Assembly: GCA_029531795.1 (NCBI GenBank)
Contig: JAPEIS010000002.1
Span: 1,302,001 to 1,366,000, forward strand
Direction: 5' to 3'
DNA: 64,000 bases
DNA from: Sclerotinia nivalis
Lineage: Eukaryota; Ascomycota; Leotiomycetes; Helotiales; Sclerotiniaceae
Position numbers and translations under genes: made by a program. Shown one piece after another: positions 20,644-32,372 of the stretch (position 1 is the first letter of the stretch; every line of letters begins with the position of its first letter). Below the pieces are notes generated by a model that was not told the origin of the DNA, made no database searches, and was given only the letters and a program-made list of their open reading frames with translations.

Positions 20644-22566
20644 AAGTAAAGTTATGAAGTGATGGAGGATGTGAGAACGGATAATTGTCAAAATCGAAGA
20701 ACGATTTAAAGAATATGGAGGATGTGAGAACAGGATAATGGTCAAATTGAAAGAACGGTTTAAAGAATATGGTAATTATAAGTCATAGCATCGAAGTTGA
20801 GGATGAAGATAAGGACGAAGATAGGGGAAACAAGTGTTCAAATTCGATATATGTAGTATGTATACAACCATCCATTGAGTACATCAAACCTCACTAAGAA
20901 CTACCAACACATCACCAATAACCTCTAAATGGAGCCCTAATCGGAGAGCTCTCCGATCCCTCATATCTGAGTACCATATCTACGGGATCTCGCATATATA
21001 TACGAAGTACACGTACTGTACACCCAAACGGTATCCCCTCATCATCTCAATCGGAGACGGAGTACCCCTCCTGAATTCTACACATCACATCACATCACAT
21101 TTCTCTTCGCACAGCATTTCCCAAGTAAAACACGAGGCAAACAAAATCTAAGCCCCTTTCGTCATGCATACCTAGTCCCATATCCAACCATGTCTCGACC
21201 ATCTCTATCTCGATTCTCTATACTCCACATATCATCGGATAGCAGAAGTATAGCCTGTGCATCCATCTATCCCATTCAAGTTTGCATGCATATATATGTT
21301 ATACAAATCTTTTGTTTACCATGCTTTTCCCGATTTTTGAAGTATTAACATTACCAAGAGTACTGGGTAGGTAGGTACCAAGTACTTGCCAAGTAGATAT
21401 TCAATGCAATCAGTAAGTATATCTGCACTTTCACTTCTACTTTTACTTTCACTTTCGTATAGATAGATACCTTGACAATCCACTAAATAACAAATAAACA
21501 ACCAGCAAACCCAATTTCCACACTGCAAGTATCCATCCGTTCATCGTGCACCTATTATCCCTTTTCTTTTTCTTTCTGGTACTATATTTTATTGGTTGGA
21601 TGTATCATTCCTACCTCCTACCTTTCCCATATATAACTACTTACTACCTGCTACCTACCTACCTACTTACCTATCTAGCTACCTAGCTATAAAATCCAAC
21701 ATGATCACAATGTGACAAATAGAGATAGGTAGGTGTATCTCAAGGCTAGGCTACCTGCATAAGATCTCACTCTTTTACCCATACCCATACCTACCTAGAT
21801 ACATTCATACCCCTACCACGAGCATGGATGAGGCAATAGGTGCAATCTTAGTACAAACGACTTAATTCGCTTGATTCTGATTCCAGTGATAAATATATCT
21901 GTGTGTGCGTCTGCTGGCAAGAGTGTAACCTTATCATACTGTATTTCATCGTATCTCATCGGCATACGAAATTCAAATCTAGAGATATAGATATAGATAT
22001 AGAGAAAGCCTCCCGCCTCCGATACGATATGATATGATCGATATGTATGTATACCTACCCACCTATCTACCTACCTACTGATACCCCACCACAGTGAAAA
22101 CCCCTACCCCCCCCCCCCCCAGAAGGATCCCAAAAAAAGTTAGATATAGCTAAAGATTCGATACTAAAATAATACACAAAGCCACAACCACTATTCCCAT
22201 TACACATGAGTATTTTCCATCTTAAACTCTTCAAGTAGATGATACGCTATATCAAACTGAACAGAACTGAAAAGAACAACATACTAGCATACAATTAAAA
22301 CACTATGGACTATACTGGCTACTGGCTACGTACTGACTGCTTACAGAACATCGTATTCTTACCCTTTTCTTCGTTTTTGATCCATCCATTGCTTTCAATT
22401 CATCTTGGGATTCAGGGGGGAATTCACCAATTTTCCCAGTTTGTCCGGTTGTCTCTTGAAGACTTTGCTGCATTTCTTCTCCTCTCTCGCATCTATACTT
22501 CTCCCTATTTCCCATTCCCCCACACCCTCTCCTCCTTCCTCCTCCCACACCCCACCACCCACCAAC
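20644..22566. other. Convergent spacer rich in simple repeats
   Basis: It separates the 3' ends of two convergent genes and holds no supported ORF. It contains a near-perfect duplication of about 50 bases (20661-20712 and 20713-20763, sharing ATGGAGGATGTGAGAAC and GAACGGTTTAAAG-type blocks), CACAT repeats near 21085, several CTAC/GTAGG runs (21366-21375, 21636-21690, 22050-22078) and a 14-base C run at 22107-22120. Confidence 0.7.
22107..22120. repeat. Homopolymer C14
   Basis: Fourteen consecutive C bases in the convergent spacer. Homopolymers this long are often misread, so the exact length is uncertain. Confidence 0.9.
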
Positions 22567-23796
22567 CTAAATAATCCTATACCCCTCCCCATCCGCCTTC
22601 CTCCTCAAACCCAACAACTCAAGCAACCCGGTATGAATCTCCGGATGATCCTCCACACACCTAATATACATCGCAAAACCCTGCAACTCCTCCCACAAAC
22701 CCCACCCCTTAATATATTTCTTCAACCAATCCCTCAGCCCCTCATCAACCTTCGCGCTCATCATAACCGTAACCACAATCCCCGTCAACGTACTCCCACT
22801 GACGATATTATCCGAGCACTGTTTCTTCAACTGCGCGAGCGATTTCTCCATGACGCTCTTGACGCCCAGAGAAGACGCCAGCACGTTGAGGGTGACGAGA
22901 TCGTGGGCCGAAGCGGACGGTAACACGATTTCTTCGTTGATACACGAGAAAAGGGAATCGAGGACCGTGGTGGGGATTTCGTCTTCTTTTTTCTTTTCCA
23001 TCATTTTGACGAGGGAATCTTCGAATTTTCCTTGGTCGGCTAGGAAGGATTTGCGACAGGCGTATGTTTTTCCACGGATAACGATATCTTTGGTAGGGAA
23101 TCCATATTCCTTCTTGTTACTTCCTCCACCTCCACCTCCACCTCCTGAACTCGATTTTTCTTTGCTCCCACCACTAGAAGAAGAGGATGAAGCTTCCTTA
23201 TGTCCTGCTCCTCCAGAACAACAATGATTATGCAAATCCATCGCATGTGAATGTCCACGACTATCATGATGACATCCCACCGCCAACGGCGCAACCTGGA
23301 GCGCGTGTTGAGCAAGCGGTAAACGCAGGATTTCGCATTCGTGACAGGGACATGTATAGGGTTCTCGCGTACAACTCCCTATATTCCCTCCTCTCCACGG
23401 ATCTCGAAACATAGCCGACGGATCCACAACTTGTACTTGCGGCGCATGTCGCAGTCGAGGATCCATTAGTGGATGACCGTGTGAGTGAGGGATGTTGTGG
23501 TAGGAAATATCCACGCTTCCTCTTCTCATCGGCATCACCATGTTCATGTTCATATCATTATAGTTTCTTCCAGCTCCTCCTCCACGGGTGAGTGCTCCAT
23601 GTCCGGCCCGAGCACCGAATACAGGGACAGGTATCATAGCACTGCCTCCAAGGGCATTATAGCCATTATCGAAAGAGCTGCGTAGGAGAGGTCCATGATG
23701 GGCGTTTCCCCGGGCACCGCCGGAATATCGATCGGAGGGTGAGAGGACACGTGCTCGTGGGGGGACGTATGAGGATAAAGGTATCAATGCTGACAT
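22567..23796 (-). CDS. His/Gly/Ser-rich protein with BTB/POZ-like C-terminal region
   Basis: A single-exon frame of 409 residues from ATG at 23796. Residues 1-225 are low in complexity: Arg/Gly/His-rich, with a Cys cluster CTREPYTCPCHEC (142-154) that could bind metal, a His-rich stretch (about 174-192) and poly-Ser/poly-Gly runs (202-224). Residues about 232-326 look like a BTB/POZ fold: DIVIRGKTYACRKSFLADQG, then VLDSLFSCINEE, then LVTLNVLASSLGVKSVMEKSL, matching the order strand-helix, 'FL..L' and 'LA...GV..L'. BTB domains mediate protein-protein contacts, for example in Cullin-3 ligases. The BTB call is by pattern only. The 5' side carries a 7-bp tandem repeat just upstream of the start. 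Confidence 0.7.
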   Translation of the reverse strand: MSALIPLSSYVPPRARVLSPSDRYSGGARGNAHHGPLLRSSFDNGYNALGGSAMIPVPVFGARAGHGALTRGGGAGRNYNDMNMNMVMPMRRGSVDISYHNIPHSHGHPLMDPRLRHAPQVQVVDPSAMFRDPWRGGNIGSCTREPYTCPCHECEILRLPLAQHALQVAPLAVGCHHDSRGHSHAMDLHNHCCSGGAGHKEASSSSSSGGSKEKSSSGGGGGGGGSNKKEYGFPTKDIVIRGKTYACRKSFLADQGKFEDSLVKMMEKKKEDEIPTTVLDSLFSCINEEIVLPSASAHDLVTLNVLASSLGVKSVMEKSLAQLKKQCSDNIVSGSTLTGIVVTVMMSAKVDEGLRDWLKKYIKGWGLWEELQGFAMYIRCVEDHPEIHTGLLELLGLRRKADGEGYRII

Positions 23797-24706
23797 TGCC
23801 CGGAGTTGTGTTGAAGCTAGACGGGCTGACTTGTGAGCTTGTGGACGAGGCGAGCGAAGAGTAGTGAGTAGTGGATACTGGATACTGGATACTGGATACT
23901 GGATACTGGATACTGGATACTGGATACTGGATACTGGATACTGGATACTGGATACTGGGTTGTGAGTTCTGAGTTCTAAGTAGCGAAGAGAATGAGGTAG
24001 GTGGCGAAGAACGAAGCGTGCCTTCGTTAAAGCTCAAGCAAACTCCGCTTTATTCGTTCAAACGTGCAAACGTGCAAACCAGAATGATGTAAAAAGTAAC
24101 GTATACACCAAAACCCTGAGATACAGAGAATTCGCTTCGACTTTATCCTTATCCTTTCCCCTCCATAGCTTTACCCCTCAGTAATGTCCTAGAACACCCG
24201 TTAATGTAATCATATGCTGTGCCTAGGTGTCAATGACAAATGACAAGAATATGACTTACCTTTCCGTCTTCATGTCATGTAGCAATCATATCCCACAAAG
24301 GCGACGTGTTAAAATAACAGGTTGCCTTCGGCAGATTGCTTTTCCAAATCCACCCAAGTATCACCCAGCATTCACATTCAGATGGAAGAGATTGACAAGC
24401 AAACGCCCATTCATTTCTACTTATAACCAATGAAATCGTAAAAACTATACAACAGGTGAGGTGAGGCTTTTTACGTGGTATTGTCCCCCCCGAAAAAAGA
24501 GCAAGCAAGGCCTCGCATGGACCACAGGATATCTGCAAGCGGTCGCCACCCATAACCAGTAAATTTGACCTCGTGCCAAATTAAGATCCGTGAACCGAAA
24601 ATACATTATGATAAGGAAAAATTTGTGACAATAAGCACAGCCGGATTTGGTTCATGCTGTGCTATTTCATCTTAATGACCCCCTTCCCATCCGTCCCTTC
24701 GTTAAA
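23797..24706. other. Spacer with leader repeat
   Basis: Holds the probable promoter and leader of the BTB-like gene on the minus strand, including the GGATACT array, and the 3' flank of the Mpv17-family gene. No other gene is supported. Confidence 0.6.
23873..23956. repeat. 7-bp tandem repeat GGATACT, twelve copies
   Basis: Twelve perfect GGATACT units, 77-160 bp upstream of the start codon of the BTB-like gene, so probably within its 5' leader or core promoter (there as AGTATCC). Confidence 0.96.
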
Positions 24707-25676
24707 TTAGTATTCGCGTTTTGGTCCTGGTCCTCCCTTTTGGTTTCCTGGTCCATTATGTGGGCCAGGGTAGTCGTCAGATCTTCCTCCTCTAGTCTCA
24801 TCAAAGTGTCTCTTGCGAAGAGCTGCGAGACGCTTCTTTTTTGTGGTCGCATTCACATATGTACCGATCGTGAAAGCGATGACATTGAAGAATGGAACCC
24901 AAGTGTGCTCAGGAAGGAACTTTTGTGCGAAAGCAAGAGCGAGAGGGGAAGTGATCCAGCTGACTCTCATAACTGGCATAAAACCAGCTCTCCAAGTTGC
25001 ATGTACTTGATGAATGGTCCTTGCGCCTGCAATGAGTGCCATTGAGATCAAATACACAGTATTTTGAATAGGAGCAACCTTTATTGATCTACTGTTAGCT
25101 TTGTTTACATAATAAAAACAGACGAGCTGAACCTACCACTAAATTGCTCAAAAGAATTTGAAGAACTTTGGCTTTCAAACTCGTACGTCCAGCAAAAATC
25201 CTTTGCAAAATACTGATCAATACATGACCTAGAGGAGCACTAATGAAAGCACCATATGCAGCCATTTTGGGAACTCGAGACGTGAAATAATGACCATTCT
25301 TATTACGATCCTTTGCGATCCATGAGGCCAAAAGTTCTTGTAAAGCCGATAATGTGCCAGACGTGAGCATTTTCGTACGAAGAGGATTGGTTTGTAGTTC
25401 TTTGAGGTACAACTATTCAAACATAACATGATTAGTGAGTGAGCGATCTGATTGCGCCATGGGTGATTTCCGAGATCAATAGCTTACAGATAAGTATCCT
25501 AGTGTTCCTTCATTTGCCTTCCCTCCAGTTAATGCGACACCGACATTGTGTCTTAAGTGGTGACCTGGTAGATGGTGATGATGATGAACATCTTTAACTT
25601 CGATCGCTGGAACGCCTTGTATTCCTGCAAGAGGACCGGTGGTTTTTATGGTATCTTTCTCGAATTTGACCGACAT
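24707..25676 (-). CDS. Mpv17/PMP22 family integral membrane protein
   Basis: Three exons on the minus strand (25676-25488, 25412-25137, 25078-24707) give 278 residues, with introns of 75 and 58 bp in good frame. The start LYLKELQTNPLRTKMLTSGTL is the typical first helix of the family, followed by GAFISAPLGHVLISILQRIF and the C-terminal signature PEHTWVPFFNVIAFTIGTYVN. Four membrane segments are expected. Family members sit in the peroxisome membrane (PMP22) or the inner mitochondrial membrane (Mpv17, yeast Sym1) and affect permeability. The N-terminal extension of about 60 residues holds a natural His-rich patch (HHHHHLPGHHLRH) and the C-terminus is Gly/Pro-rich and basic. The upstream in-frame sequence has no ATG before 25676. 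Confidence 0.88.
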
Positions 25677-26238
25677 TGTGATGGGTGAGAGGTCATTCAA
25701 ACCCTCGGAGACTATATGATTGAACAGCTTATCAGTATAAAAGCTCGTGAATGCGACTTGTTCGAAATAACGGTAATATCGGAAGCTGAAGAAATGAGGA
25801 GAAGAAACAACAAGCTCTTTCAAAACTTGTTCTTGTTGTTTACACGATGCAGAGCCGAGGTGAGCTCAGGTAACAAGGTCTTGATCGAGGCGCACACAGG
25901 CCCCCGCCTCTTAAGAAGCGATTGCGCAAGATCAAGATAAATAAGTAGTTAAGGAGATTTTAAAAGGTTCTAATTCTTGCTATTGTTTTAAAATAATGCG
26001 GGGTGGAGTAAGTGAACTGACCTTTATCGTGGATATGGATTGATGTACGGTAAATCAATGTAAAATTGTTGACACGATGTACGGAGTATATTCCTGCACA
26101 ACAAATAAGACCCAAAAGGTTTTAGTTGTTGGAGGCTGGGGGGAGGGGGTGAGAAAGAGGAGGGAATTTTTTTTTTGGTGGCAGGAAAAAGTAATTTCAA
26201 GTTTAAAAAAGGCTCGGGTCGGAGATCAACAGGGCGTA

Positions 26239-26295
26239 TTAAGTAGTAGGTAAGGTAGGTAGGTAGGTAAGTAGGTAGGTAGGTAGGTACCTAGG
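26239..26295. repeat. TAGG-type repeat cluster
   Basis: Repeated GTAGGTAG units ending in GGTACCTAGG. It is the longest of several such runs in the window. Confidence 0.88.
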
Positions 26296-27854
26296 TTATG
26301 GTAAGGTTACTAGTACTAGACATGATTGTTTTGATTTGAAGCACTGACTTGATGAGATGGGGATCACTATGGGATCACTCTGGGATGAAACGGGATAGAA
26401 TAATGGGATGCGGAGATTGATCTAAGTATTTAGCGGCTTGACAAGGATTTGGTCTGGTGGTACATACAGTTTTATCAAATTTCTCTCTCACCGAATAGAG
26501 TATATATGGAGTATGTATGGAGTATGCAAGGTGCAATGATGGATGAAAATACTTAAAGTAATTGAAGTTGTCGATAAGAAAAAGCAAGCTTTTGGTTGAA
26601 GTGAAGCGTGCTTCTTTTCTCTCTCTAAGAGTCTCCTCTCTTCTCTTCCCTCTTATTTGGTTCTGTTCCGATGAACTCACGAGTCACTTCAAACAACAAG
26701 AATTCATACAACGCATCAACCATATAAATAAAATGTATACATCAAGCACCAACCCAGTATAGTGAAAAGCGACAGCAAAGATGGTTTCAAAAAGGACGAT
26801 GAATATGAATATCAGATCAGGAATAGAAATTATAATATTTTAATAAGAATGAAATCTTTTGCTTCCCGCGTTGTCCGCTTTGGAAATTAACATTAATAAA
26901 TATACGAACAATAACCTTTTAAATAGACAGTCTGAGATGCGTATGTGCGTAGGTACACAGCTTAATAAAAGTACCAAGCTCAAACGTTACGAGGATTCAA
27001 GGATTTAAGGGTTTAAAGTATGTAAGTAAGTCCCTAAGTAGATAAGCACTGAGCCTTCCTTTAATTACTTATCGTTTAAAGCTCCATATAACGTTTATGT
27101 TAAAGGAAAAGTGTACCTATTTATCCATATCATACATATATCATACATCATAAACCCACATCACCTCTGATCACCTCCTCATGTCAACATCCTCACTTCT
27201 TCTCCTCTCCCATTATCCTTAGTCCTCTTCATTCTCCACTTACTCCCACTCTCTAAAAATGGACAAATAACGATTACTCCTCTCCGAATTGATAGTCACT
27301 CACATAGATCTACCCCAGGTTCGTGCATTGGCCAGCTGAAGTTCAAAATTTTATTGGTAATCTCCATATAAAACCCTACTCGCTCATTAAGTCTAGAATT
27401 TCATGAATGATAAAAATGACCAAATGAGAGACATGTGTGGGACTTGAAGGAAAAATGTCCAAGTTTGAGACATCACGGTTGGAATCTCTGCAAGTTGAAA
27501 CTGATAAAAGTACATCAAAACCCTTAAACCAATATAGTTTATTTCTAACTGGAATCATACATACATTCATCCAATTTCATCCTGTCAACATGTACGATTA
27601 CGTGTTGTGAGGTACAGTACCGTATGATTTTCTATCCTTATAGAATGGTACTTTACCTATGCTGACAGTTGTCCAGATCTTTTAAACGTTCGATGAGTTT
27701 TTAGAACCGCATTATGAAGCATAAATGTCGTGCCACTTTCATAAAATATCCACGGATCGAACCCGACCATTTGCTTCAAAATCTGTGACTTTAGAGGATT
27801 TTTTCTATACGCCCTTTTAATGTTTATCTCAAAACTATAAAGTCACAGTAGCCG

Positions 27855-28180
27855 CGAGAAACATTTTTCGAACTGGTCATTTCAATAATCGCTTCAAACT
27901 TGTACGTTGAAAGAGGTCTCGAGAAGAATTGCTCAAATACGTCTCCGAACACAATACTCACTTCGAAGCTGTGTAAGAAACCAAAGCAGCACAAGAAACA
28001 TTCATCAAGTTACTTCTTCCAACATTTGCTTCACACTTGTTTGTATATTGAAAGAAGTCTTCAGGAGAGTTGCTCAAATACGCCTATTCAATCCCCGCCC
28101 CAACGCCATTCATTTTAAAAAGCAGTTCTGAGAAACTTCGTTAGACTGCCCCTTTCAATAAGCGCGTCAAGCTTTTATAT
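27855..28180. repeat. Degenerate tandem repeat with 137-bp period
   Basis: The anchor AGAAAC(A)TT recurs at 27857, 27994 and 28131, exactly 137 bp apart each time. Between the first two anchors, further blocks match at the same offset: GCTTCAAACTTGT with GCTTCACACTTGT, TTGAAAGA, and TTGCTCAAATACG with TTGCTCAAATACG. The third unit keeps only its first part (CTTTCAATAAGCG, GTCAAGCTTTT). The unit does not resemble a family I know. Confidence 0.75.
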
Positions 28181-28958
28181 CAGGAGTATCGATGATGAAT
28201 TGTGGTTGGATTATGAATTTTGAGCTTCCTCGGGGTGAAGGTAAGTGTCAGTTGAAGTTGAGAGAAGAGAAGGGAAGGAAGCCGGGTAGAAATACAGAAA
28301 ATTCAGTTCCTATCCTACGGTTTTCTCAGATGGGACGAGACCACGTTTCGATTTGATTGATGTTAGATGTTCTGATCAGGACAATTTGATGTCTACCTGA
28401 ACCCTTCACTAGAAAAGTAGGAGCGATTTGTGAGTTACACATTTGTATTTGTTGTTGGTTGGTGCGGAGAAGACCAAAAATAGTATTTTCGAATGCTGCA
28501 GTTTCCCTTTTCGAACTCAAATGGTGAAGGAAAAAAGCATTTTTAATAGCACAACTGGTTTCATGTCAAATCAGCTCACATAATAAGATGAGTCCATACA
28601 TCTTGAAAGCCACACTTCACTTTTCACTTCCTACTTTTCACTCTTATTTTGGTATCTGCCTACCTGTTTTCAATTGGTTATTAAATCTCTGGTGGATGTG
28701 ATTTCTATTTGTGAAGCGAGTCAAAATTCGTCTCAATTTGATACGAAACACTCGAACACTCGTAGACAAGAAATAATTTCGCAACCTATATTCACTCAAC
28801 CCACCTTTATTTTGATCTTTTATTCGTGCCTTAATAGGTTCATCTAATCGAATAATTCATTTCCAAACATCTCCAAAGTTTGATGGTGAATTATCACTCG
28901 TTCAAAACTTCAAACATTTCAAGTGTTTGTTTGGATTCTTGATCCTCTCAATACAATC

Positions 28959-30606
28959 ATGGCGACAACCAAACCGACAACTAATAATACAACACGATCC
29001 TCAAAACTTCCAGTCAGACGTACATCGGCATCAACGGCCAGCATTATCTCTTCAATGACGACCGCAATGCCTCTCACTACAAATCGAAATTCCTTACCTG
29101 CTTTGGCAGAAACTACCAGACGCGCCACGCATGTTACAAGAAATGTACAATGCACACATTTGACTACTACGCGACTCTTTACCAGAGAGTTTCGATGTGG
29201 GATTTGTTTTCGAGAAGGCTCATTTGGATGGGTTTGGAGATGTACTCAAGATCGTGAACTTATGTTAGAGGATGATATGGATCATGGGCACGCTGTAAGT
29301 TTTCATCAAGACATTACAATCCCCACATAATGTTATTTATTAACATTGATAAAGAGTCAAGAGAAACTCGATGATCTCTGTGATATTTTCCCAAGACCTA
29401 CTTCGCCCAGACCTCGTGGACCAGAGGCACGTAAATCGAGACTGAGTTTCCTGGATGAAATCAGTAACAAAGATCTCAAAACCTATACCCCCGCACAAAT
29501 CCAAACTATTCTCAGACAACGCAGTCATGTGAGTAGTAATTCTCCAATTTCTCGAATACTCTTTCTAACATCACAATCAGCTTCTTGACGTACTTGCCGA
29601 TTCTGAGGAGCCTGAACTCACACCATCAAACTCTTCCACCAACATTCCCCGCTTTTTGTTCAATCCTTTCTCCCGCCCATCGCTCAGTACCTCTCAAACA
29701 GTTCCAAATATGAGAGTTACAAACCCACGTCCATGGTTACCGTCTAGAGGCACAGAGTGCCAGTTCAAATGTTGCCACACATGCCGGCCCACCCTCCTCG
29801 ATCGCAGCTTTCTCAGTCTCAATGCCATTTTGAATGACGACCTACCTTGCACTGCCACCACTGGATTTGGGTTTAATTTACAGAAATTTAGGCCTGTGGC
29901 CAAAGTTGAGATTGTTAAAAATTTGGGATTAAGACCAAATCCTGTTCCTGTTGTATGTATTAATAAAGATCTTTTCCCATCAAATTTACTACAATTACAG
30001 TACACATAGACTAACCCAATTCAGGAACTCAATCCGAACCGACCACGATCTCGAAACCTACGATATCAAAAACGAGCAGCGAACCTTGGTCTTGGCATCC
30101 TTACTCATCGATCGAATACCACTCCCAACCCTAACAACCCAATGTGCAATTCTTCGCCTTCTCCAACACATACCTGCAACCCATCACATCCATCTCCTAA
30201 CCCTTTTTCCAGATCTGATTTCTTTTCCAACTCTCCTTCCTCTAACCCTGGATCTTTTCCGACTTCTTCTTCCGAAACCACTTCAACGTCTAGTGAATCT
30301 AGCCCCTATCCTTTTCCTTGCACTGGAATGTCGGCTCCTACCTACCATTCAAGCAATAGTACCAATCCATTCAAATCCACGAGCCCAAACATCCTCCAAA
30401 ATCATGCAGTGCTAATTCCTCTTCCTCCACAAACTCCATCTGAAGTCTCACTATTAGCTACTCCTACTACACCAACTTTAATGGAAGAATCCGAGTCTGA
30501 TGGTCACTTTTTTGGTGCGGAACCGTTGGAGGTAGAGGATGGGGTTGCTGTTATGGAGGAAGGTGTGGGTTTACATGTTCCAGATGTTTTGATTACACAA
30601 TATTAA
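28959..30606 (+). CDS. Unrecognised Cys-containing fungal protein, 487 residues
   Basis: Four exons (28959-29294, 29355-29528, 29581-29952, 30025-30606), with introns of 60, 52 and 72 bp and all junctions in phase 0. The start at 28959 is the first ATG in frame. Two Cys-bearing blocks stand out: CGICFREGSFGWVWRC (residues 80-95) and CQFKCCHTCRPTLLDRSFLSL (from 230), which I believe recur in filamentous ascomycete hypothetical proteins. They could form a metal site together. Between them lies a charged segment (LDDLCDIFPRPTSPRPRGPE). The C-terminal 180 residues are Ser/Pro/Asn-rich and end in an acidic patch. No signal peptide or membrane helix is visible. Function not assigned. Confidence 0.78.
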
Positions 30607-31465
30607 GGTAAGACATGGAGAAGTGCTTTCGGAATGAAGATGTTGTTGGGAGTAGCAATGCCACTGAACAGGTTAATGTGAAAAGGGATTGTGATTTGAT
30701 TTGGGTCCTTACGATACGAATGATGCGAATAATATGGACAAAAAGAACGACTATTGGCTATGATACGGGCTTGACTGGATTTATTCGCAACTACGTCATC
30801 AAAAATCGTTTGGATGTTTATTAGGGAATTGGGTTTTGTTTTATGCAATATAATACAACGGAGACGAACGATGTGAACAAGACTTGTATGGAGTACAGTA
30901 TTTGGGACTGGATCCTTGCATTATGAGAAAAAAGCATATGGTTCGGAAAGACAAGAGCAATAGGAACGATATTGCACAGAGTATAATGATGACGGGGGAG
31001 GCATGAAGTGTATATTGCAGGGGAAATCCAAATTTTGAGATACTATATCGCAAGGCTCTATTCCACGATAGATTCGTAATCAAGACATACAAACATACAA
31101 CACGAATTTAAACCTCAGCGCGAGTGATGCTTGTACGAACATGGATCTTTTGAATGTATGACTGATATTTGATATGGGGTATTTGCATCATCTATGGATA
31201 TACAAGTACACTTTTAGATCTCATTTGGGCATCAACTCGCATGTTTATTTCTACATCATCAATACTTCTACATCATCAGTACTTCTACATGGTCAAGCTA
31301 TAGAAATTTTAACAGAAAAGGCTGGCAAGATACTAACTGACTGATTAAGCTGTTATATTAATAGTGATGGAATGGAAAATAGAGATGGAGATGAAGGTGT
31401 ATGTATTATCAATGATGATTATTCGTCTATTTATCTGTTTATTTATTGTATATATTTGATTTTAT

Positions 31466-31500
31466 TTGATTTGATTTGATTTGATTTGATTTGATTTGAT
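31466..31500. repeat. 5-bp tandem repeat TTGAT
   Basis: About seven units, followed by TATGATATGATATAAT-type variants to about 31545. Confidence 0.9.
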
Positions 31501-31622
31501 TAGATATGATATGATATAATATGATATAATATAATATAGTATAATGAGATAAAGCTATAGATTATTGATCCGAGTTTTATTATAGATTCTAAAGACTATC
31601 TATTCTAATATTTAATCTTGGA

Positions 31623-31650
31623 TATTGTCTATTGTCTATTGTCTATTGTC
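31623..31650. repeat. 7-bp tandem repeat TATTGTC, four copies
   Basis: Four perfect units at the start of the pyrimidine-rich tract. Confidence 0.93.
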
Positions 31651-32372
31651 TACAAATCTATTTCTACTTCTACTTCTTCCTATTCCTACTCCTACTCTCT
31701 CTCCTCTCCGCTCTTCTCTTTTTTCCAACCCACTCACCCATTCACACATCCCTCCTTTCACCTTTCCCTTTCCCTTTCCCCCCAACTCTTCTCCTTTTCT
31801 TCCCAATCCAATCCAATTAAATTTCTTTCGTCTTTTAATTATCCCCCCTTTTTCGGCTCTTTTCGCTTCATCTCACTGTGTTAAACTGCCGTATTAAGCT
31901 ATATTAAAATGTATTAAGCTACTATCTAATCCATCCCAGCACAAAAACCCCCCGAAAAAGAAACCCCTCTTTCCCCTCTCCTCTCATCTCACTCCCACCA
32001 AGCAAAAACAAACAGATAAAAAACCAAAAACAGACAATATGCTATATACCTAAGTAAATAGATCAATACATATATAGGTATAAGTATAGGTATTGAATTG
32101 ATTAAATTACATTGATCATAAAGTTCGTTTCGTATTCATTATTATATTGTTCCCTCCCTTCCTTTCTTTACAAATGATTCCTTCATTCGCAGTCAAACTC
32201 GCACTCGCTAGCTCCTGTCACTACCACGTACACTCATATCCGCCAGCTTATATACAATTCCTAGCGCTGGCTGGTAGGAATACTTTCTCTTCTCTTCTTG
32301 TCCCTACCTTCTATTCTGCCTGAAGAGATAGAAAATTCCCCATCAACTTCATCCCATCTCAATCCAATTACT

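Larger units (their letters stand above)
25677..28958. other. Gene-poor 3.3 kb region between divergent genes
   Basis: No supported protein gene. It contains a TAGG repeat cluster (26239-26295), TACGGAGTA at 26080-26088, related TATGGAGTATG copies near 26505-26525, and a degenerate 137-bp tandem repeat (about 27855-28180). The centre is AT-rich with short ORFs only. The last 250 bases may be the leader of the gene at 28959. Confidence 0.65.
30607..32372. other. Convergent spacer with simple repeats
   Basis: Lies between the 3' ends of the Cys-containing gene and the PH-domain gene. It contains TTGAT units (about 31466-31500), four TATTGTC units (31623-31650), and a long plus-strand pyrimidine tract (31650-31860). 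ORFs in the tract are low-complexity Leu/Ser/Phe strings and are not accepted as genes. Confidence 0.65.

Noticed and set aside
22405..22923. 172-codon plus-strand ORF rich in Pro and His
   Set aside because: It is mostly antisense to the BTB-like gene.
31618..31897. Three overlapping 62-90-codon ORFs in the pyrimidine tract
   Set aside because: All three frames of the same CT-rich repeat are open, which is a composition effect.
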